A stretch of DNA of 34,323 bases from an uncultured Bryobacteraceae bacterium (GCA_955652915.1 CATPCJ010000433.1:1-34323), one strand, 5' to 3'. Shown: positions 1 through 9,577, counted from the first letter of the stretch. The notes: generated by a model from the letters alone, not told the origin. Numbers and translations: made by a program.

Positions 1-2019
1 TACCGTACCGGAGACCGGGCGCGCTGGCTGGAGGACGGGAACCTGGAGTTTGTGGGGCGGATGGATGAGCAGGTGAAGATCCGGGGCTATCGGATCGAGC
101 CGGGCGAGATCGAGGCGGCGCTGAGCCGGCAGGCGGGCGTGCGGCAGTGCGCGGTGCTGGCGCGGCGGGACCAGCGGGGTGACCAGCGGCTGGTGGCGTA
201 TGTGGGTGCGGGAGAGTTGCCCGGACCGGCCATGAGCGATTTGCGGGCGGGCTTACAGGCCCAGTTGCCGGAGTACATGGTGCCGGCGGCGTTCGTGGTG
301 CTGGAGCGGCTGCCGTTGACGGCCAACGGGAAGGTGGACCGCCGGGCGCTGCCGGAGCCGGAGAGCGCCCAGACGGAAGAAGCCTGGGTAGCGCCGCGGA
401 CGGCGACCGAAGAGATCGTGGCCGGGATCTGGGCGGAAGTGCTGGAGCGGGAGCGGGTGGGGGCCGAAGACAACTTCTTCGACCTGGGCGGCCATTCGCT
501 GCTGGTAACGCGGGTGATCTCGCGGCTGCGCAAGGCGTTCGGAGTGGAGCTGGCGGTGCGGACGCTGTTCGAAGCGCCGACAGTGGCGGCGCTGGCACAG
601 CAGGTGGACTCCGCCGGGCCGGGGCAAAAGGCGCCGCCGCTGGAGCGAGTGAGCCGGGAGCAAGATCTGCCGCTGTCGTTTGCGCAACAGCGGTTGTGGT
701 TCCTCGACCAGTTGGAGCCGGGCGGCGCAACATATAATCTGCCGTTTGGAGCTCGATTCCGGGGACTGCTCGATTTGCCCGCGCTGGCGGGTAGCCTTAC
801 CGAGATCGTGCGGCGGCACGAGGTACTGCGGACCAGCTTTCCGGCGCAAGATGGGCAGCCATCGCAACGGATTGCTCCGCCGCGGCCGCTAGCGATTCCG
901 TTAGTGGATCTGAGCGCCGCGCCCGATCCTGAAACTGTAGCGCAGCGGCTTGCGGAGGAGGAAGCGCGAAGGTCCTTCGACCTGTCGAGCGGACCGTTAT
1001 TGCGCGCCACTGTGGTACGCCTGGGCGCGCGTGACCACATACTGCTCCTCACAATCCACCACATCGTTAGCGATGGCGAGTCGGCCCGCATTCTCATCCA
1101 CGATTTCACCGTGTTGTATCGTGCTTGCGTGAACGGGCGCACCTCCAGCTTGCCCGACTTGCCGGTCCAGTACGCCGATTTCGCGGTATGGCAGCGGCAA
1201 TTCATGCAGGGGACAGCTCTCGAAGCGCAACTGGATTACTGGCGGCGGCAACTACACGGCCTCCCGCCGCTGAAGCTGCCCCTGGACCGGCCCAGGCCGG
1301 CGGTAATGAGCGCTCGAGGCGGCACGATTCTGTTTTCGTTTACCGGCGAACAGTTGGCGCAACTCCGTGTCCTCTGCCGCCGTGAGGGCGTGACGCTATT
1401 CATGAGCTTACTGGCCGCCTTCCAGGCAGTGCTCTTCCGCTGGACCGGCCAGCCCGATATCGTTGTCGGGTCGCCCAGAGACAATCGCGACCGGCTGGAA
1501 CTAGAAGGCGCCGCGGGTTTTTTCATCAACACTCTGCCGCTGCGCGCCAGATTTAGCGCGGGCCTGACGTCCCGCGAGCTCCTGCGCCAGACGCGGGAGA
1601 CCGTGCTGGCGGCGTTTGCGCACGATCAAGCGCCATTCGAAAAGATTGTGGAAGAGGTGGCGCGCAAACGATCTCTGGGAAGCAGTCCGCTCCTGCAGGT
1701 GTGGTTCCTGGTCCAGAATGCGGGGGCCGCGGGCGGTGAAGGAACGGCAGACCTGGAAATTACGCCCTTCCACAGCGACACGCCGGCGGCAAAGCTGGAC
1801 CTCGCGCTCATTCTCACGGCCCATTCTCAAGGTATTTCCGCTTCCCTCACGTACGCGGCGGATCTCTTCGAGCCGGAGACCATGAACAAGCTCGCCGGGC
1901 AAATTCAGTTGTTTGTTGCGGCCTTACTCCAGAATCCCGATATCGAGCTGGACATGCCGGTGTCGCCGCCCCGCGCCGGCGCGGAAACCAGCGCAATGCA
2001 CGAAACCTTTGTCTTTTAA
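1..2019 (+). CDS. NRPS, C-terminal part (A-T-C), 5' end outside window
   Basis: This is the end of a non-ribosomal peptide synthetase; the frame is open from base 1, so the gene starts upstream. In order it shows the last part of an adenylation domain (YRTGD at residues 1-5, [17 protein letters not shown]), a thiolation domain with LGGHSL (phosphopantetheine Ser codon 496-498), and a complete condensation domain (about 650-1980) with intact catalytic HHIVSDG at 1057-1077. The specificity residues of its A domain lie outside the window, except the late lysine. There is no TE or docking domain after the C domain; the protein ends about 35 residues beyond it. A terminal C domain means this protein hands its peptide to an aminoacyl-T domain on another protein, most simply the NRPS at 3835. 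Bases 1-650 are noticeably richer in G-ending codons than the C-domain part. Confidence 0.95.
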   Translation, partial: YRTGDRARWLEDGNLEFVGRMDEQVKIRGYRIEPGEIEAALSRQAGVRQCAVLARRDQRGDQRLVAYVGAGELPGPAMSDLRAGLQAQLPEYMVPAAFVVLERLPLTANGKVDRRALPEPESAQTEEAWVAPRTATEEIVAGIWAEVLERERVGAEDNFFDLGGHSLLVTRVISRLRKAFGVELAVRTLFEAPTVAALAQQVDSAGPGQKAPPLERVSREQDLPLSFAQQRLWFLDQLEPGGATYNLPFGARFRGLLDLPALAGSLTEIVRRHEVLRTSFPAQDGQPSQRIAPPRPLAIPLVDLSAAPDPETVAQRLAEEEARRSFDLSSGPLLRATVVRLGARDHILLLTIHHIVSDGESARILIHDFTVLYRACVNGRTSSLPDLPVQYADFAVWQRQFMQGTALEAQLDYWRRQLHGLPPLKLPLDRPRPAVMSARGGTILFSFTGEQLAQLRVLCRREGVTLFMSLLAAFQAVLFRWTGQPDIVVGSPRDNRDRLELEGAAGFFINTLPLRARFSAGLTSRELLRQTRETVLAAFAHDQAPFEKIVEEVARKRSLGSSPLLQVWFLVQNAGAAGGEGTADLEITPFHSDTPAAKLDLALILTAHSQGISASLTYAADLFEPETMNKLAGQIQLFVAALLQNPDIELDMPVSPPRAGAETSAMHETFVF

Positions 2020-2074
2020 ACAGTCTTGGTCGTCTAAACAGCCTTCGTTCTAAAACAGCCCGTCTTCTAAACCG
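2013..2074. repeat. Degenerate short tandem repeat after the NRPS stop
   Basis: Four imperfect units built on TAAACAG occur at 2017, 2035, 2051 (TAAAACAG) and 2068 (TAAACCG), spaced 18, 16 and 17 nt and separated by CT-rich spacers. The first unit contains the NRPS stop codon. No other feature is visible in the 83-nt gap before the next gene except its GAGGTG ribosome-binding site at 2093-2098. Confidence 0.5.
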
Positions 2075-2102
2075 CCGCCCAAATCAACCGTCGAGGTGCC
2101 GT

Positions 2103-3809
2103 ATGACCCAGCAAAGCCTTTACCGCCTGTCCGACTGCACGGTAATCGAGCCGTTAGTCAATAGCTGGCCCGCGTGGTCGTTCCTGGTTGCGCCGGTGCC
2201 AGCCAGCCTTCACTTACTCCAGTATCAGATTCCGCTGCTGCGGTCCTACATTGAGAACCCGGGGGTTCACGTCGCGGCCTGCCACGATCCGGCTTTCGCC
2301 GGAGGAGCGTTCGTCGATATTCCGGAGCACGACGTGGCGCGGGTCGCGGCGCTACTCGAGCACACCGAGACCGCGCTGCGGCATAATCTCGAGTTTGCCC
2401 GGGACATTCTCAGCTTCCAGGTCATGTTAAACAATCTGGCCAATGGCGTGGGCCTGGACCGCTATTATCCGGCGCTGCCGTCTTCGCTCCAGGGCTATGT
2501 CGAGTTGGTCTATGACTATTGCCACCATCCTTCTCTCCGCTTTATCGAGAATTTGCTTTACGAAAGCCCATACTACGATCCGACGCAGCAGTCTTTGAGG
2601 ATTTCGGCGCTGGATCGAGACGCTTCCCGGCCATTTTTCCTCAATACGCCGCGGCTCGCCGAGGACGGCGCGATTGACTGGCGAATTCCGTTTGCGGCGC
2701 CGCAAACGGAGCGCTTGTTCGGCCTGGATCGTCATCCCGCGCCGCTCGGAGCGATTTGCGAGCTACTGGGCGTCCCGGATTCCGCGCGCCAGCGGTTGCT
2801 GCCCGTCCTCGCCGCCGACCCGCCGTCGACAGCGCCGGCGTGGCGGGAACACTCCGTGCGCGCGAGATATTTTGGTCACGCGTGCGTCCTGTTTGAGCAC
2901 GAGGGCGTCTCCGTCCTGACCGACCCATGTGTGGGCGTGACGCCAGCCGGCGGCGGTCTGCCCCGCTTCAGCTACCAGGATCTTCCCCACCGCATCGACT
3001 ATGCGGTGATCACTCACAACCACCAGGATCATAACTCACTTGAAACGCTTCTTCGTCTTCGGGAGCGCATTGGTTGCCTGGTTGTCCCCCGTTCTTACGG
3101 CCTTCTCTATGGAGACATTTCCCTGAGGACGCTGGCCCGGAAGCTCGGCTTCCGTAACGTAGTGGAGCTGGACACGCTGGACAGCATTCCATGCGGCTCG
3201 GGAGAGATCGTGGCCATACCTTTCCTGGGCGAGCACTCGGATCTGGCGCACGGTAAGTCCGGATACGTCCTCCGCATGGGGGGCAGGCAGATCTTCATTG
3301 GCGCCGATTCGGACTGCCTCGACCGGCGCATCTATGAAAATGTGCGCAAGTCTCTGGGGCGCGTGGACACGGTTTTTATCGGTACGGAGTCCGTGGGAGC
3401 GCCATTGTCCTGGATTAATGGACCCCTGCTTCCGGCCAAGCCCACGCGCGAGCAGGAAGAAACCCGGAGGCAGCACGGATGCGACGCCCGCAGGGCCATG
3501 GACATCGTGGAAGCGCTGGGAGCCAGCCGGCTGTACAACTACGCTATGGGCCTGGAGCCTTGGATGGAGCACATTCTCGGATTGGGAATGACCGAGAGCT
3601 CTCCGCAATGGCGGGAATCGGAGAAACTGCTGGCGGAGGCGCGGCAACGTGGATTGCTGATGGCGGAACGTCTCTTCGGAAAGGCCGAGTTGATCCTGGA
3701 ACCAATGGACGCCGCCGAACGGTCGTTCACGCCGAGCCGGGCCAGCGTGGCCAAGACGGTTGACGCCGGCATCGGCGCCGGGCAGGAATTCGTGTTCGAC
3801 ATGAGCTGA
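2103..3809 (+). CDS. CmlA-type di-iron beta-hydroxylase of NRPS-bound amino acid (copy 1)
   Basis: This 568-residue protein has an alpha-helical N-terminal half (about 1-270) and a metallo-beta-lactamase-fold C-terminal half. The metal motif HNHQDH lies at residues 305-310, a Glu follows in GEH at 377, and an Asp in GADSD at 402. From memory, the chloramphenicol enzyme CmlA (532 aa) uses HxHxDH at 305-310, Glu377 and Asp403, so length, architecture and ligand spacing agree almost exactly. CmlA and its glycopeptide relatives (the Dbv28/Tcp25 type) hydroxylate the beta carbon of an amino acid held on an NRPS thiolation domain. A conserved-looking block, ESVGAPLSW, follows near 429. The start has GAGGTG four bases upstream. 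It sits between two NRPS genes. The C-terminal 30 residues or so extend beyond the paralog at 7964. A generic MBL hydrolase is less likely because of the helical N-terminal domain and the context. Confidence 0.85.
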   Translation: MTQQSLYRLSDCTVIEPLVNSWPAWSFLVAPVPASLHLLQYQIPLLRSYIENPGVHVAACHDPAFAGGAFVDIPEHDVARVAALLEHTETALRHNLEFARDILSFQVMLNNLANGVGLDRYYPALPSSLQGYVELVYDYCHHPSLRFIENLLYESPYYDPTQQSLRISALDRDASRPFFLNTPRLAEDGAIDWRIPFAAPQTERLFGLDRHPAPLGAICELLGVPDSARQRLLPVLAADPPSTAPAWREHSVRARYFGHACVLFEHEGVSVLTDPCVGVTPAGGGLPRFSYQDLPHRIDYAVITHNHQDHNSLETLLRLRERIGCLVVPRSYGLLYGDISLRTLARKLGFRNVVELDTLDSIPCGSGEIVAIPFLGEHSDLAHGKSGYVLRMGGRQIFIGADSDCLDRRIYENVRKSLGRVDTVFIGTESVGAPLSWINGPLLPAKPTREQEETRRQHGCDARRAMDIVEALGASRLYNYAMGLEPWMEHILGLGMTESSPQWRESEKLLAEARQRGLLMAERLFGKAELILEPMDAAERSFTPSRASVAKTVDAGIGAGQEFVFDMS

Positions 3810-3834
3810 TCCCGGAAACTCGCAGAGGAAGGTG

Positions 3835-6800
3835 ATGCCACAAACAGAGCAGGTTTACCGCGAACACTCCGCCGAAGCGCATCAATACTGGCTGGAAGCG
3901 CTGCTCGCTCGCGCCGCGGAGCCATTCGTTATTCGGGAAAATCCGCCTGTCGTCCCTGGAGGCGGGGTATCGCGGGATGCGCTTCCCTTGGTCCTCCCCG
4001 CCGCGGCCGCTGAGGCGCTCGAGAGGGTCACCGCGGGCTCGCCATTTCTCCTGTTTGTGGCCCTGTTGACGGCGGTAAAAATAGCGCTCTACAAGTACAC
4101 CCGGAGCGAAGTCGTCACCGTGGGGTGTCCTCCGCTGCGAGGCGGTAATGGAAGCGTCCACGCCCCGCGGGCGCTCCCCATCGTCGATCGTATGGATGGG
4201 AATTTGTCTTTCCGCGACACACTGCTGAAAATCCGGCAGACAGTCTTACAGGCTTACAAGCATCAGGACTACCCCATCGACGACCTTGGCCAAGACCTCG
4301 GTCTCGCGCCGGGCGATCCGTGCAAAGTGCGCGTAATGACGCTCCTCGACGGCTTGCAGGAACAGATCTTCGAGCCGGGCGCGAGCATGAGCCTGATTTT
4401 CGAGAAAGCTGGAAGTGAAATCCGCGGAACACTGAAGTTCGACCCTCTTCTGGTTAGCGCGAAAACCGCGGGGCGAATGGGCAACGAAGTTCTCCAGGTT
4501 CTGGACCGGGGACTTCGGGACGCCGGAACCCGGGTGGACGACCTTTGCGCCCTCACGCCGGCCGAGAGGCGGCAGCTCCTGGTGGAATGGAACAACACGG
4601 AGCGGGAGTATCCCAGCGGGTGCGCGCATGAGCTGATCGAACGCCAGGCTGCTTCACGCCCGGACGCGATTGCGGTCGTCTACGGCGACTCGCAACTCAC
4701 CTACCTCGATTTGAACCGGCGTGCCGCCGGGCTGGCGGCCACGTTGCGCCGGCTAGGAGTGGGGCCTGAGACTCTCGTCGGTCTGCATGCGGAGCGATCG
4801 TTGGAAATGATCGTGGGGCTGTTGGCCATCTTGAAGGCAGGAGGAGCTTACGCGCCTATGGATCCTTCGTATCCGGCCGAGCGCCTTCGTTACATGCTGG
4901 AAGATACCCGCCTCCGCGTGATTCTCACGGAAGCTGCCCGTTCGAAGGAATTGCCCCCGAGCGCCGCCAGCATCGTGATATTGGATGGGGAACCCGACAG
5001 CGAGGCGCTGGGGGCGTCCGAGGTCCTGCCCGGCAACCTGGCCTATGTCATCTACACCTCCGGATCCTCGGGAATGCCCAAAGGCGCGTGCGTTACTCAT
5101 GAGGCGATCTGTAACTTGGCCGCCGCGCAAGTCTCTGCCTTCGGCATCTCCGCGGGCGACGCGGTACTCCAGTTCGCCTCATTCAGTTTTGACGCGGCCG
5201 TATCGGAATGGGCTACCACGTTGTCCGCGGGCGCCCGGCTGGTCCTTGCTCCCCGGGACATCCTTCTGGCAGGCGCGGGGTTAGCGCAAGTGCTCCAGGA
5301 GCACCAAATCGCAGTTGTCACGCTACCCCCATCCGCCCTCGCGGTTCTGCCCCGGGGGCCTTTTCCAGCGCTGCGGACCCTGGTGGTCGCGGGCGAGGCC
5401 TGCACTCCGGATCTGGTTAACGGCTGGAGCAAGGAGCGGTGCCTCCTCAACGCTTACGGTCCCACTGAAGCCACCGTATGCGCCACCATCTCGGGCCCGC
5501 TGCAGAACGGCGCGACCGACATGGGTGGGCCGATCGCAAATACCCTGGTCTATGTCACGGACAGCCACGGATTGCCGGTACCCGTGGAGGTTCCAGGTGA
5601 GTTGCACATCGGAGGCACTGGGCTTGCCCGGGGTTATTTGAACCAGCCTGGCCTTACCGCGGAGAAGTTCGTCCCCGATCCGTTCAGCGGTCGTCCCGGC
5701 GCCCGGATGTACCGCACTGGGGATCGCGTACGCTGGCTGGAAGCTGGCCGCCTCGAGTTCCTCGGACGGCTGGACAATCAGGTGAAGATCCGCGGTTATC
5801 GGATTGAAACCGGCGAGATCGAGGCGATGTTGAGCCTGCACCAGGAAGTGCGGCAGTGCGTTGTGCTGGCGCGGGAAGATCAACCGGGACAGCAGCGCCT
5901 GGTGGCTTACGTCGCGCCCGAGCGTTCCCCCGCCCCGTCCGCCACCGAATTGCGGGAGCATCTGCTGCGCAGCCTGCCGGAGCACATGGTCCCCGCGGCG
6001 TTCGTCTTTCTGGCGGAGCTGCCCTTGACGCCCAACGGGAAGGTAAATCGCGGGAAATTGCCGGTGCCGGGGCGTGAGGCGCCGGATGTGGCGGCAGTCC
6101 GCCCCCGCGACAGCATCGAGACCCATCTCAAACAGCTTTGGGAGGATGTTTTAGGCGCCCAAAATGTCGGTATTAGAGACGATTTCTTCGTTTTGGGCGG
6201 GCATTCTCTGGCGGCTGTCACATTAACCGCCCGCTTGACCAGACTCTACGGCGCAAAAATTCCGGTCCGCACGTTGTTTGAACGGCCCACCATCGAACGA
6301 ATGGCGGAGTTCCTGCGCCAGGAAGTGGCCGTCAGCCCACCGTCCTCGGTAGTCCCGGTTCAGCCTCGGGGAGATCGCCCTCCTTTCTTTTGCGTTCATC
6401 CGGGCGGAGGACTGGTGCATTGCTTCGTGGATCTGGCGAGTCATCTCGGCGTGGGCCAGCCGTTCTATGCGCTACAATCGCGCGGTTTCGAAGCAGGCCA
6501 GGAACCGCTAGGCACGATTGAAGAAATGGCGGCCGTCTACGCCGCCGAGATACGCGCGGTCCAGCCCCGCGGTCCTTACCATCTGGGAGGGCTGTCGATG
6601 GGCGCCGCGGTGGCCTACGAGATGGCGCGGCAGTTGCTCGCGCAATGCGAAACGGTATCGCTGCTGGCGCTGTTGGACGGCAGCTTCAATCCCGATCCCC
6701 CGGCCCCTTCCGCCAAGCCGAGGGAAGAAGAACTTCTCGGATGGGAGCGGGAGTATCTCCTGAACAAGGCCCGTGAAGAAGCCGGTATTCCCGAGGAAGA

Positions 6801-7170
6801 GATGCGCCAGTTGGACTTCGACGGCGCCGCGGCGCGCTATCTTGCCGCGGCCCAATCCGCCGGCAAGGTCCCGCAGGACATCACCGTCCCACAATTCCGC
6901 CGGTTCCTTCGCGTGTATTCGACCAACGTTCGCGCGCTGCAATTCTACCGGCCCCAGCCATACGCGGGCCGGGTCATCTTGTTTCGGGCGTCCGATGGCG
7001 ACGGGGACGAGCGGGACAACAGCCCCGGTTGGGCTGGTTTGGCCGCCGGCGGAGTGGAATCGTACAACTTCTCCGGTCCACACGGCGCATTCATCTATGA
7101 GCCGGGAGTACGCGCTTTTGCCGAGCGGCTGCGAGCCTGCATCGACGCCGCCGGGATACACGATCGATGA
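3835..7170 (+). CDS. NRPS module: half C - A(Tyr-like) - T - TE
   Basis: This is a termination module of about 1111 residues. Residues 1-235 match only the second lobe of a condensation domain (FLLFVALLTAVKIALYKY, then a HQDYPIDDL segment); the lobe with HHxxxDG is absent. The A domain spans about 250-760, with YTSGSSGMPKG, NAYGPTEA, YRTGD and NGKVNR (Lys736). Aligning by hand to GrsA, the pocket residues read DASTVAAVCK, which I recall as a tyrosine-type code; the first Asp is residue 453. The T domain has LGGHSL with Ser791. The type I thioesterase (about 865-1110) has GLSMG with Ser921 and a late SGPHGAF histidine, so this module probably releases the product. GTG at 3832 is an alternative start; ATG 3835 sits 4 nt after GAGGAA. 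The stop overlaps the next start (ATGA). Confidence 0.93.
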   Translation: MPQTEQVYREHSAEAHQYWLEALLARAAEPFVIRENPPVVPGGGVSRDALPLVLPAAAAEALERVTAGSPFLLFVALLTAVKIALYKYTRSEVVTVGCPPLRGGNGSVHAPRALPIVDRMDGNLSFRDTLLKIRQTVLQAYKHQDYPIDDLGQDLGLAPGDPCKVRVMTLLDGLQEQIFEPGASMSLIFEKAGSEIRGTLKFDPLLVSAKTAGRMGNEVLQVLDRGLRDAGTRVDDLCALTPAERRQLLVEWNNTEREYPSGCAHELIERQAASRPDAIAVVYGDSQLTYLDLNRRAAGLAATLRRLGVGPETLVGLHAERSLEMIVGLLAILKAGGAYAPMDPSYPAERLRYMLEDTRLRVILTEAARSKELPPSAASIVILDGEPDSEALGASEVLPGNLAYVIYTSGSSGMPKGACVTHEAICNLAAAQVSAFGISAGDAVLQFASFSFDAAVSEWATTLSAGARLVLAPRDILLAGAGLAQVLQEHQIAVVTLPPSALAVLPRGPFPALRTLVVAGEACTPDLVNGWSKERCLLNAYGPTEATVCATISGPLQNGATDMGGPIANTLVYVTDSHGLPVPVEVPGELHIGGTGLARGYLNQPGLTAEKFVPDPFSGRPGARMYRTGDRVRWLEAGRLEFLGRLDNQVKIRGYRIETGEIEAMLSLHQEVRQCVVLAREDQPGQQRLVAYVAPERSPAPSATELREHLLRSLPEHMVPAAFVFLAELPLTPNGKVNRGKLPVPGREAPDVAAVRPRDSIETHLKQLWEDVLGAQNVGIRDDFFVLGGHSLAAVTLTARLTRLYGAKIPVRTLFERPTIERMAEFLRQEVAVSPPSSVVPVQPRGDRPPFFCVHPGGGLVHCFVDLASHLGVGQPFYALQSRGFEAGQEPLGTIEEMAAVYAAEIRAVQPRGPYHLGGLSMGAAVAYEMARQLLAQCETVSLLALLDGSFNPDPPAPSAKPREEELLGWEREYLLNKAREEAGIPEEEMRQLDFDGAAARYLAAAQSAGKVPQDITVPQFRRFLRVYSTNVRALQFYRPQPYAGRVILFRASDGDGDERDNSPGWAGLAAGGVESYNFSGPHGAFIYEPGVRAFAERLRACIDAAGIHDR

Positions 7171-7928
7171 AAAACGCAACTGACACGGCGTGGTTCACTC
7201 AACCCGAGCTCAAGGGAAAATATGAGGCGCGACTCGTCTGCTTTCCCGGGGCCGGCGGCAACGCCAGAGTATTCAACGGATGGCAGGACCGGGTGCCCTC
7301 TTTCGCGCGAGTATGTCCAATCCATCTGCCCGGACGCGGACGGCGCTTGCTGGAGCCCCCGTTCCGGAGGGTGGAGCCGCTCGTCGAGGCGCTCATCGGG
7401 CCCCTGCTGCCGCTTCTGAATGAGCCCTTCGCGCTGTACGGCCACAGCATGGGCTCGCTGATCGCCTTCGAGCTGGCGCGCAAGTTGCAATGGGACCATG
7501 GCATCAGTCCCGCGTTCCTGTTCGTGTCCGGCAGAAGGGCGCCCCATTTGCCGCCAGGTGAATCACCCTCCTACAATCTGCCCGGCCCCGAGTTCGAAGC
7601 CCGCGTCCGGGAGCTGGGCGGGACGCCGGAGGAATTACTGAATAATCCCGAAGCGATGGCCCTGTTCATCCCGGTGCTGCGCGCCGACTTCGAGCTGGTG
7701 CAGACGTACCGCTTCTCCGCCGGCCAGCGCTTGCGTTGTCCCATCCTGGCGTTCCGCGGCGTGGACGACGCACATGCTTGCGAGCAAAACGTCCGCGCGT
7801 GGGGCGAACATTCCACCGCGTCGTTCTCGATGCGAACGCTATCGGGCGGCCACTTTCTGGACGCTCGCTCCGAGTCGGAGACTCTGACCGCGATATCCTG
7901 CTATCTCCACCGCGCGTTTGGGCGCTAA
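7167..7928 (+). CDS. Type II thioesterase (editing)
   Basis: This 253-residue alpha/beta hydrolase of the stand-alone NRPS/PKS thioesterase family shows FPGAGG near residue 26 (oxyanion side), GHSMGS with nucleophile Ser94, and a C-terminal GGHFLD with the catalytic His. Such enzymes clear misprimed or stalled acyl groups from thiolation domains. Its length is typical. It starts at an ATGA overlap with the NRPS, so the two are translationally coupled. It is distinct from the TE fused to the NRPS. Confidence 0.93.
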   Translation: MKNATDTAWFTQPELKGKYEARLVCFPGAGGNARVFNGWQDRVPSFARVCPIHLPGRGRRLLEPPFRRVEPLVEALIGPLLPLLNEPFALYGHSMGSLIAFELARKLQWDHGISPAFLFVSGRRAPHLPPGESPSYNLPGPEFEARVRELGGTPEELLNNPEAMALFIPVLRADFELVQTYRFSAGQRLRCPILAFRGVDDAHACEQNVRAWGEHSTASFSMRTLSGGHFLDARSESETLTAISCYLHRAFGR

Positions 7929-7963
7929 GGCGTCCGCCGGTTCATGTCCGCCGAAAGGAACCA

Positions 7964-9577
7964 ATGACCAACAGTGATCCTCTCTATCTCAGACCCAACG
8001 TCCAGTTGGAACCGCTGGTGGACCAATGGTACGCCTGGTCCCATCTCATACCGCCGGTCACCGCCGCGCGAAACATTACCGAGCGGCATCTCAAGATCAT
8101 GGATTCCTATATCAACGCGCCGCAAGTCCATGCCAGCGCCGTCAAGAACCCCAAGATGCTGGGCGGACCGTTCATCGATTACGGCGGTAAGAGAGTCGAT
8201 GAGATCCGGGCCCTGCGCGAGCGCACCATCAAGGAGCGGGCGGTGCTGGTGCAGCTGTCGGCGGCGGTCAGCGAGCTCGACGCGATGCTGCGCACCAACG
8301 CCAAGGGCTTCTCTCTTCAGCCTCTCTACGCCAGCGTGCCGGAAATGTTGAAAGGATACGTCGAGCTGGTCTACGACCTGAACAGCAACCCCTCGTTCCG
8401 TCTGATCGAGCCGCTTCTGTACCGGAGCCGCTATTACGACCGGTCGGCCCAAAGCCTGATGCTCTCGCTCATCCAGGCGGACGACCGTCCCTTTGTCCTC
8501 AGCACTCCGCGGCTGGAATCGAGCGAAGCTTTGCACCTCCGCGTTCCTTTCGGCGATGAGTCCGTGGACCGGCTCTTCGAGCTGAAGTATTCGCCCCAGC
8601 CCTGGACGCATATCAAAGACGTGCTGAATACTCCAGAGAGCGCCGATGCGCTGTTGCGTTCCTTCCTGACGGCCGAGGCGCCCCCTTCCTATGTCCGCTA
8701 TAACGGTCCCGGAGTCCGCTGGCGTTACTTCGGACACGCGTGCATTCTGATCGAGACGGCAAATATCAGCCTGCTCTTCGATCCCGTCTTGAGCTACACC
8801 TACGATAGTCACGTTTCCCGCTATACCTATCACGATCTGCCGGATTCGATCGATTACGTGCTGATCACGCACAATCATCAGGATCATGTGCTCTTCGAGA
8901 CGCTTCTCCAACTGCGTCACCGGGTGAAGAACATCATTGTCCCTCGCGCCGGGGCCGGCGCCCTCCAGGACCCGTCCATCAAACTGCTGCTGCGGAACTG
9001 CGGCTTCAAGAATGTCATCGAGCTGGAGGACATGCACTCGCTGGATATCGAAAACGGAAGCGTTACCGGGTTGCCGTTTTTCGGCGAGCACGCGGATCTG
9101 GATATTCGAACCAAACTGGCCTATCTGGTGCGGCTGGACGGGCACTCGCTGTTGTTTGCCGCGGACTCCTGTAATATCGAGCCGCGCCTGTATGAGCACG
9201 TACGCGCCGAGGTGGGCGAGATCGAGGTCCTGTTCCTGGGAATGGAGTGCGTGGGAGCGCCGCTGACCTGGCTGTATGGGCCGCTGCTCACTCGCAAACC
9301 GGAACGCGCCATGGACGAATCCAGGCGGCTGAACGGCTCCGATTATGAGCAGGCCATCGACATCGTGAACCGTTTCGGATGCAAGGAAGTCTATGTCTAC
9401 GCCATGGGCCAGGAGCCTTGGCTCACCTTCATGATGAGTTTGAAGTACACCGAGGAATCCCGTCCGATCGTCGAATCGAACAGGCTGATCGAGGAATGCC
9501 GGAGCCGGGGAATCATCACCGAGCGGCTGTTCGGGGAAAAGGAAATCCTGCTGGAAAGGCAGAGCGTGACCGCATGA
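7964..9577 (+). CDS. CmlA-type di-iron beta-hydroxylase (copy 2)
   Basis: This 537-residue paralog of the protein at 2103 has the same N-terminal helical plus C-terminal MBL layout. Metal motif HNHQDH is at residues 303-308, GEH Glu at 375, Asp at 401 in AADS, and MECVGAPLTW near 427. The offset from the recalled CmlA numbering is a constant minus two, which is a strong family match. ATG 7964 is preceded by GAAAGGAA (7953-7960); the frame is open further upstream, but that stretch lies over the TEII gene and looks unlike the family. The last four bases are ATGA, shared with the ABC exporter start. Two different hydroxylases in one cluster suggest two hydroxylated residues, or two modules served by different partners. 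Which one serves the Tyr module cannot be told from sequence alone. Confidence 0.86.
   Translation: MTNSDPLYLRPNVQLEPLVDQWYAWSHLIPPVTAARNITERHLKIMDSYINAPQVHASAVKNPKMLGGPFIDYGGKRVDEIRALRERTIKERAVLVQLSAAVSELDAMLRTNAKGFSLQPLYASVPEMLKGYVELVYDLNSNPSFRLIEPLLYRSRYYDRSAQSLMLSLIQADDRPFVLSTPRLESSEALHLRVPFGDESVDRLFELKYSPQPWTHIKDVLNTPESADALLRSFLTAEAPPSYVRYNGPGVRWRYFGHACILIETANISLLFDPVLSYTYDSHVSRYTYHDLPDSIDYVLITHNHQDHVLFETLLQLRHRVKNIIVPRAGAGALQDPSIKLLLRNCGFKNVIELEDMHSLDIENGSVTGLPFFGEHADLDIRTKLAYLVRLDGHSLLFAADSCNIEPRLYEHVRAEVGEIEVLFLGMECVGAPLTWLYGPLLTRKPERAMDESRRLNGSDYEQAIDIVNRFGCKEVYVYAMGQEPWLTFMMSLKYTEESRPIVESNRLIEECRSRGIITERLFGEKEILLERQSVTA

Noticed and set aside
2103..3809. Ordinary metallo-beta-lactamase or quorum-quenching lactonase
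   Set aside because: A helical N-terminal domain of about 270 residues, CmlA-like ligand spacing and NRPS context fit a di-iron hydroxylase better.
7736..7963. N-terminal extension of the second hydroxylase
   Set aside because: The region lies over the thioesterase gene in another frame; ATG 7964 has its own ribosome-binding site and matches the paralog's N-terminus.
7925..9199. Minus-strand open frame of 424 codons over the second hydroxylase
   Set aside because: Antisense to the CmlA-type gene; no motif or start signal.
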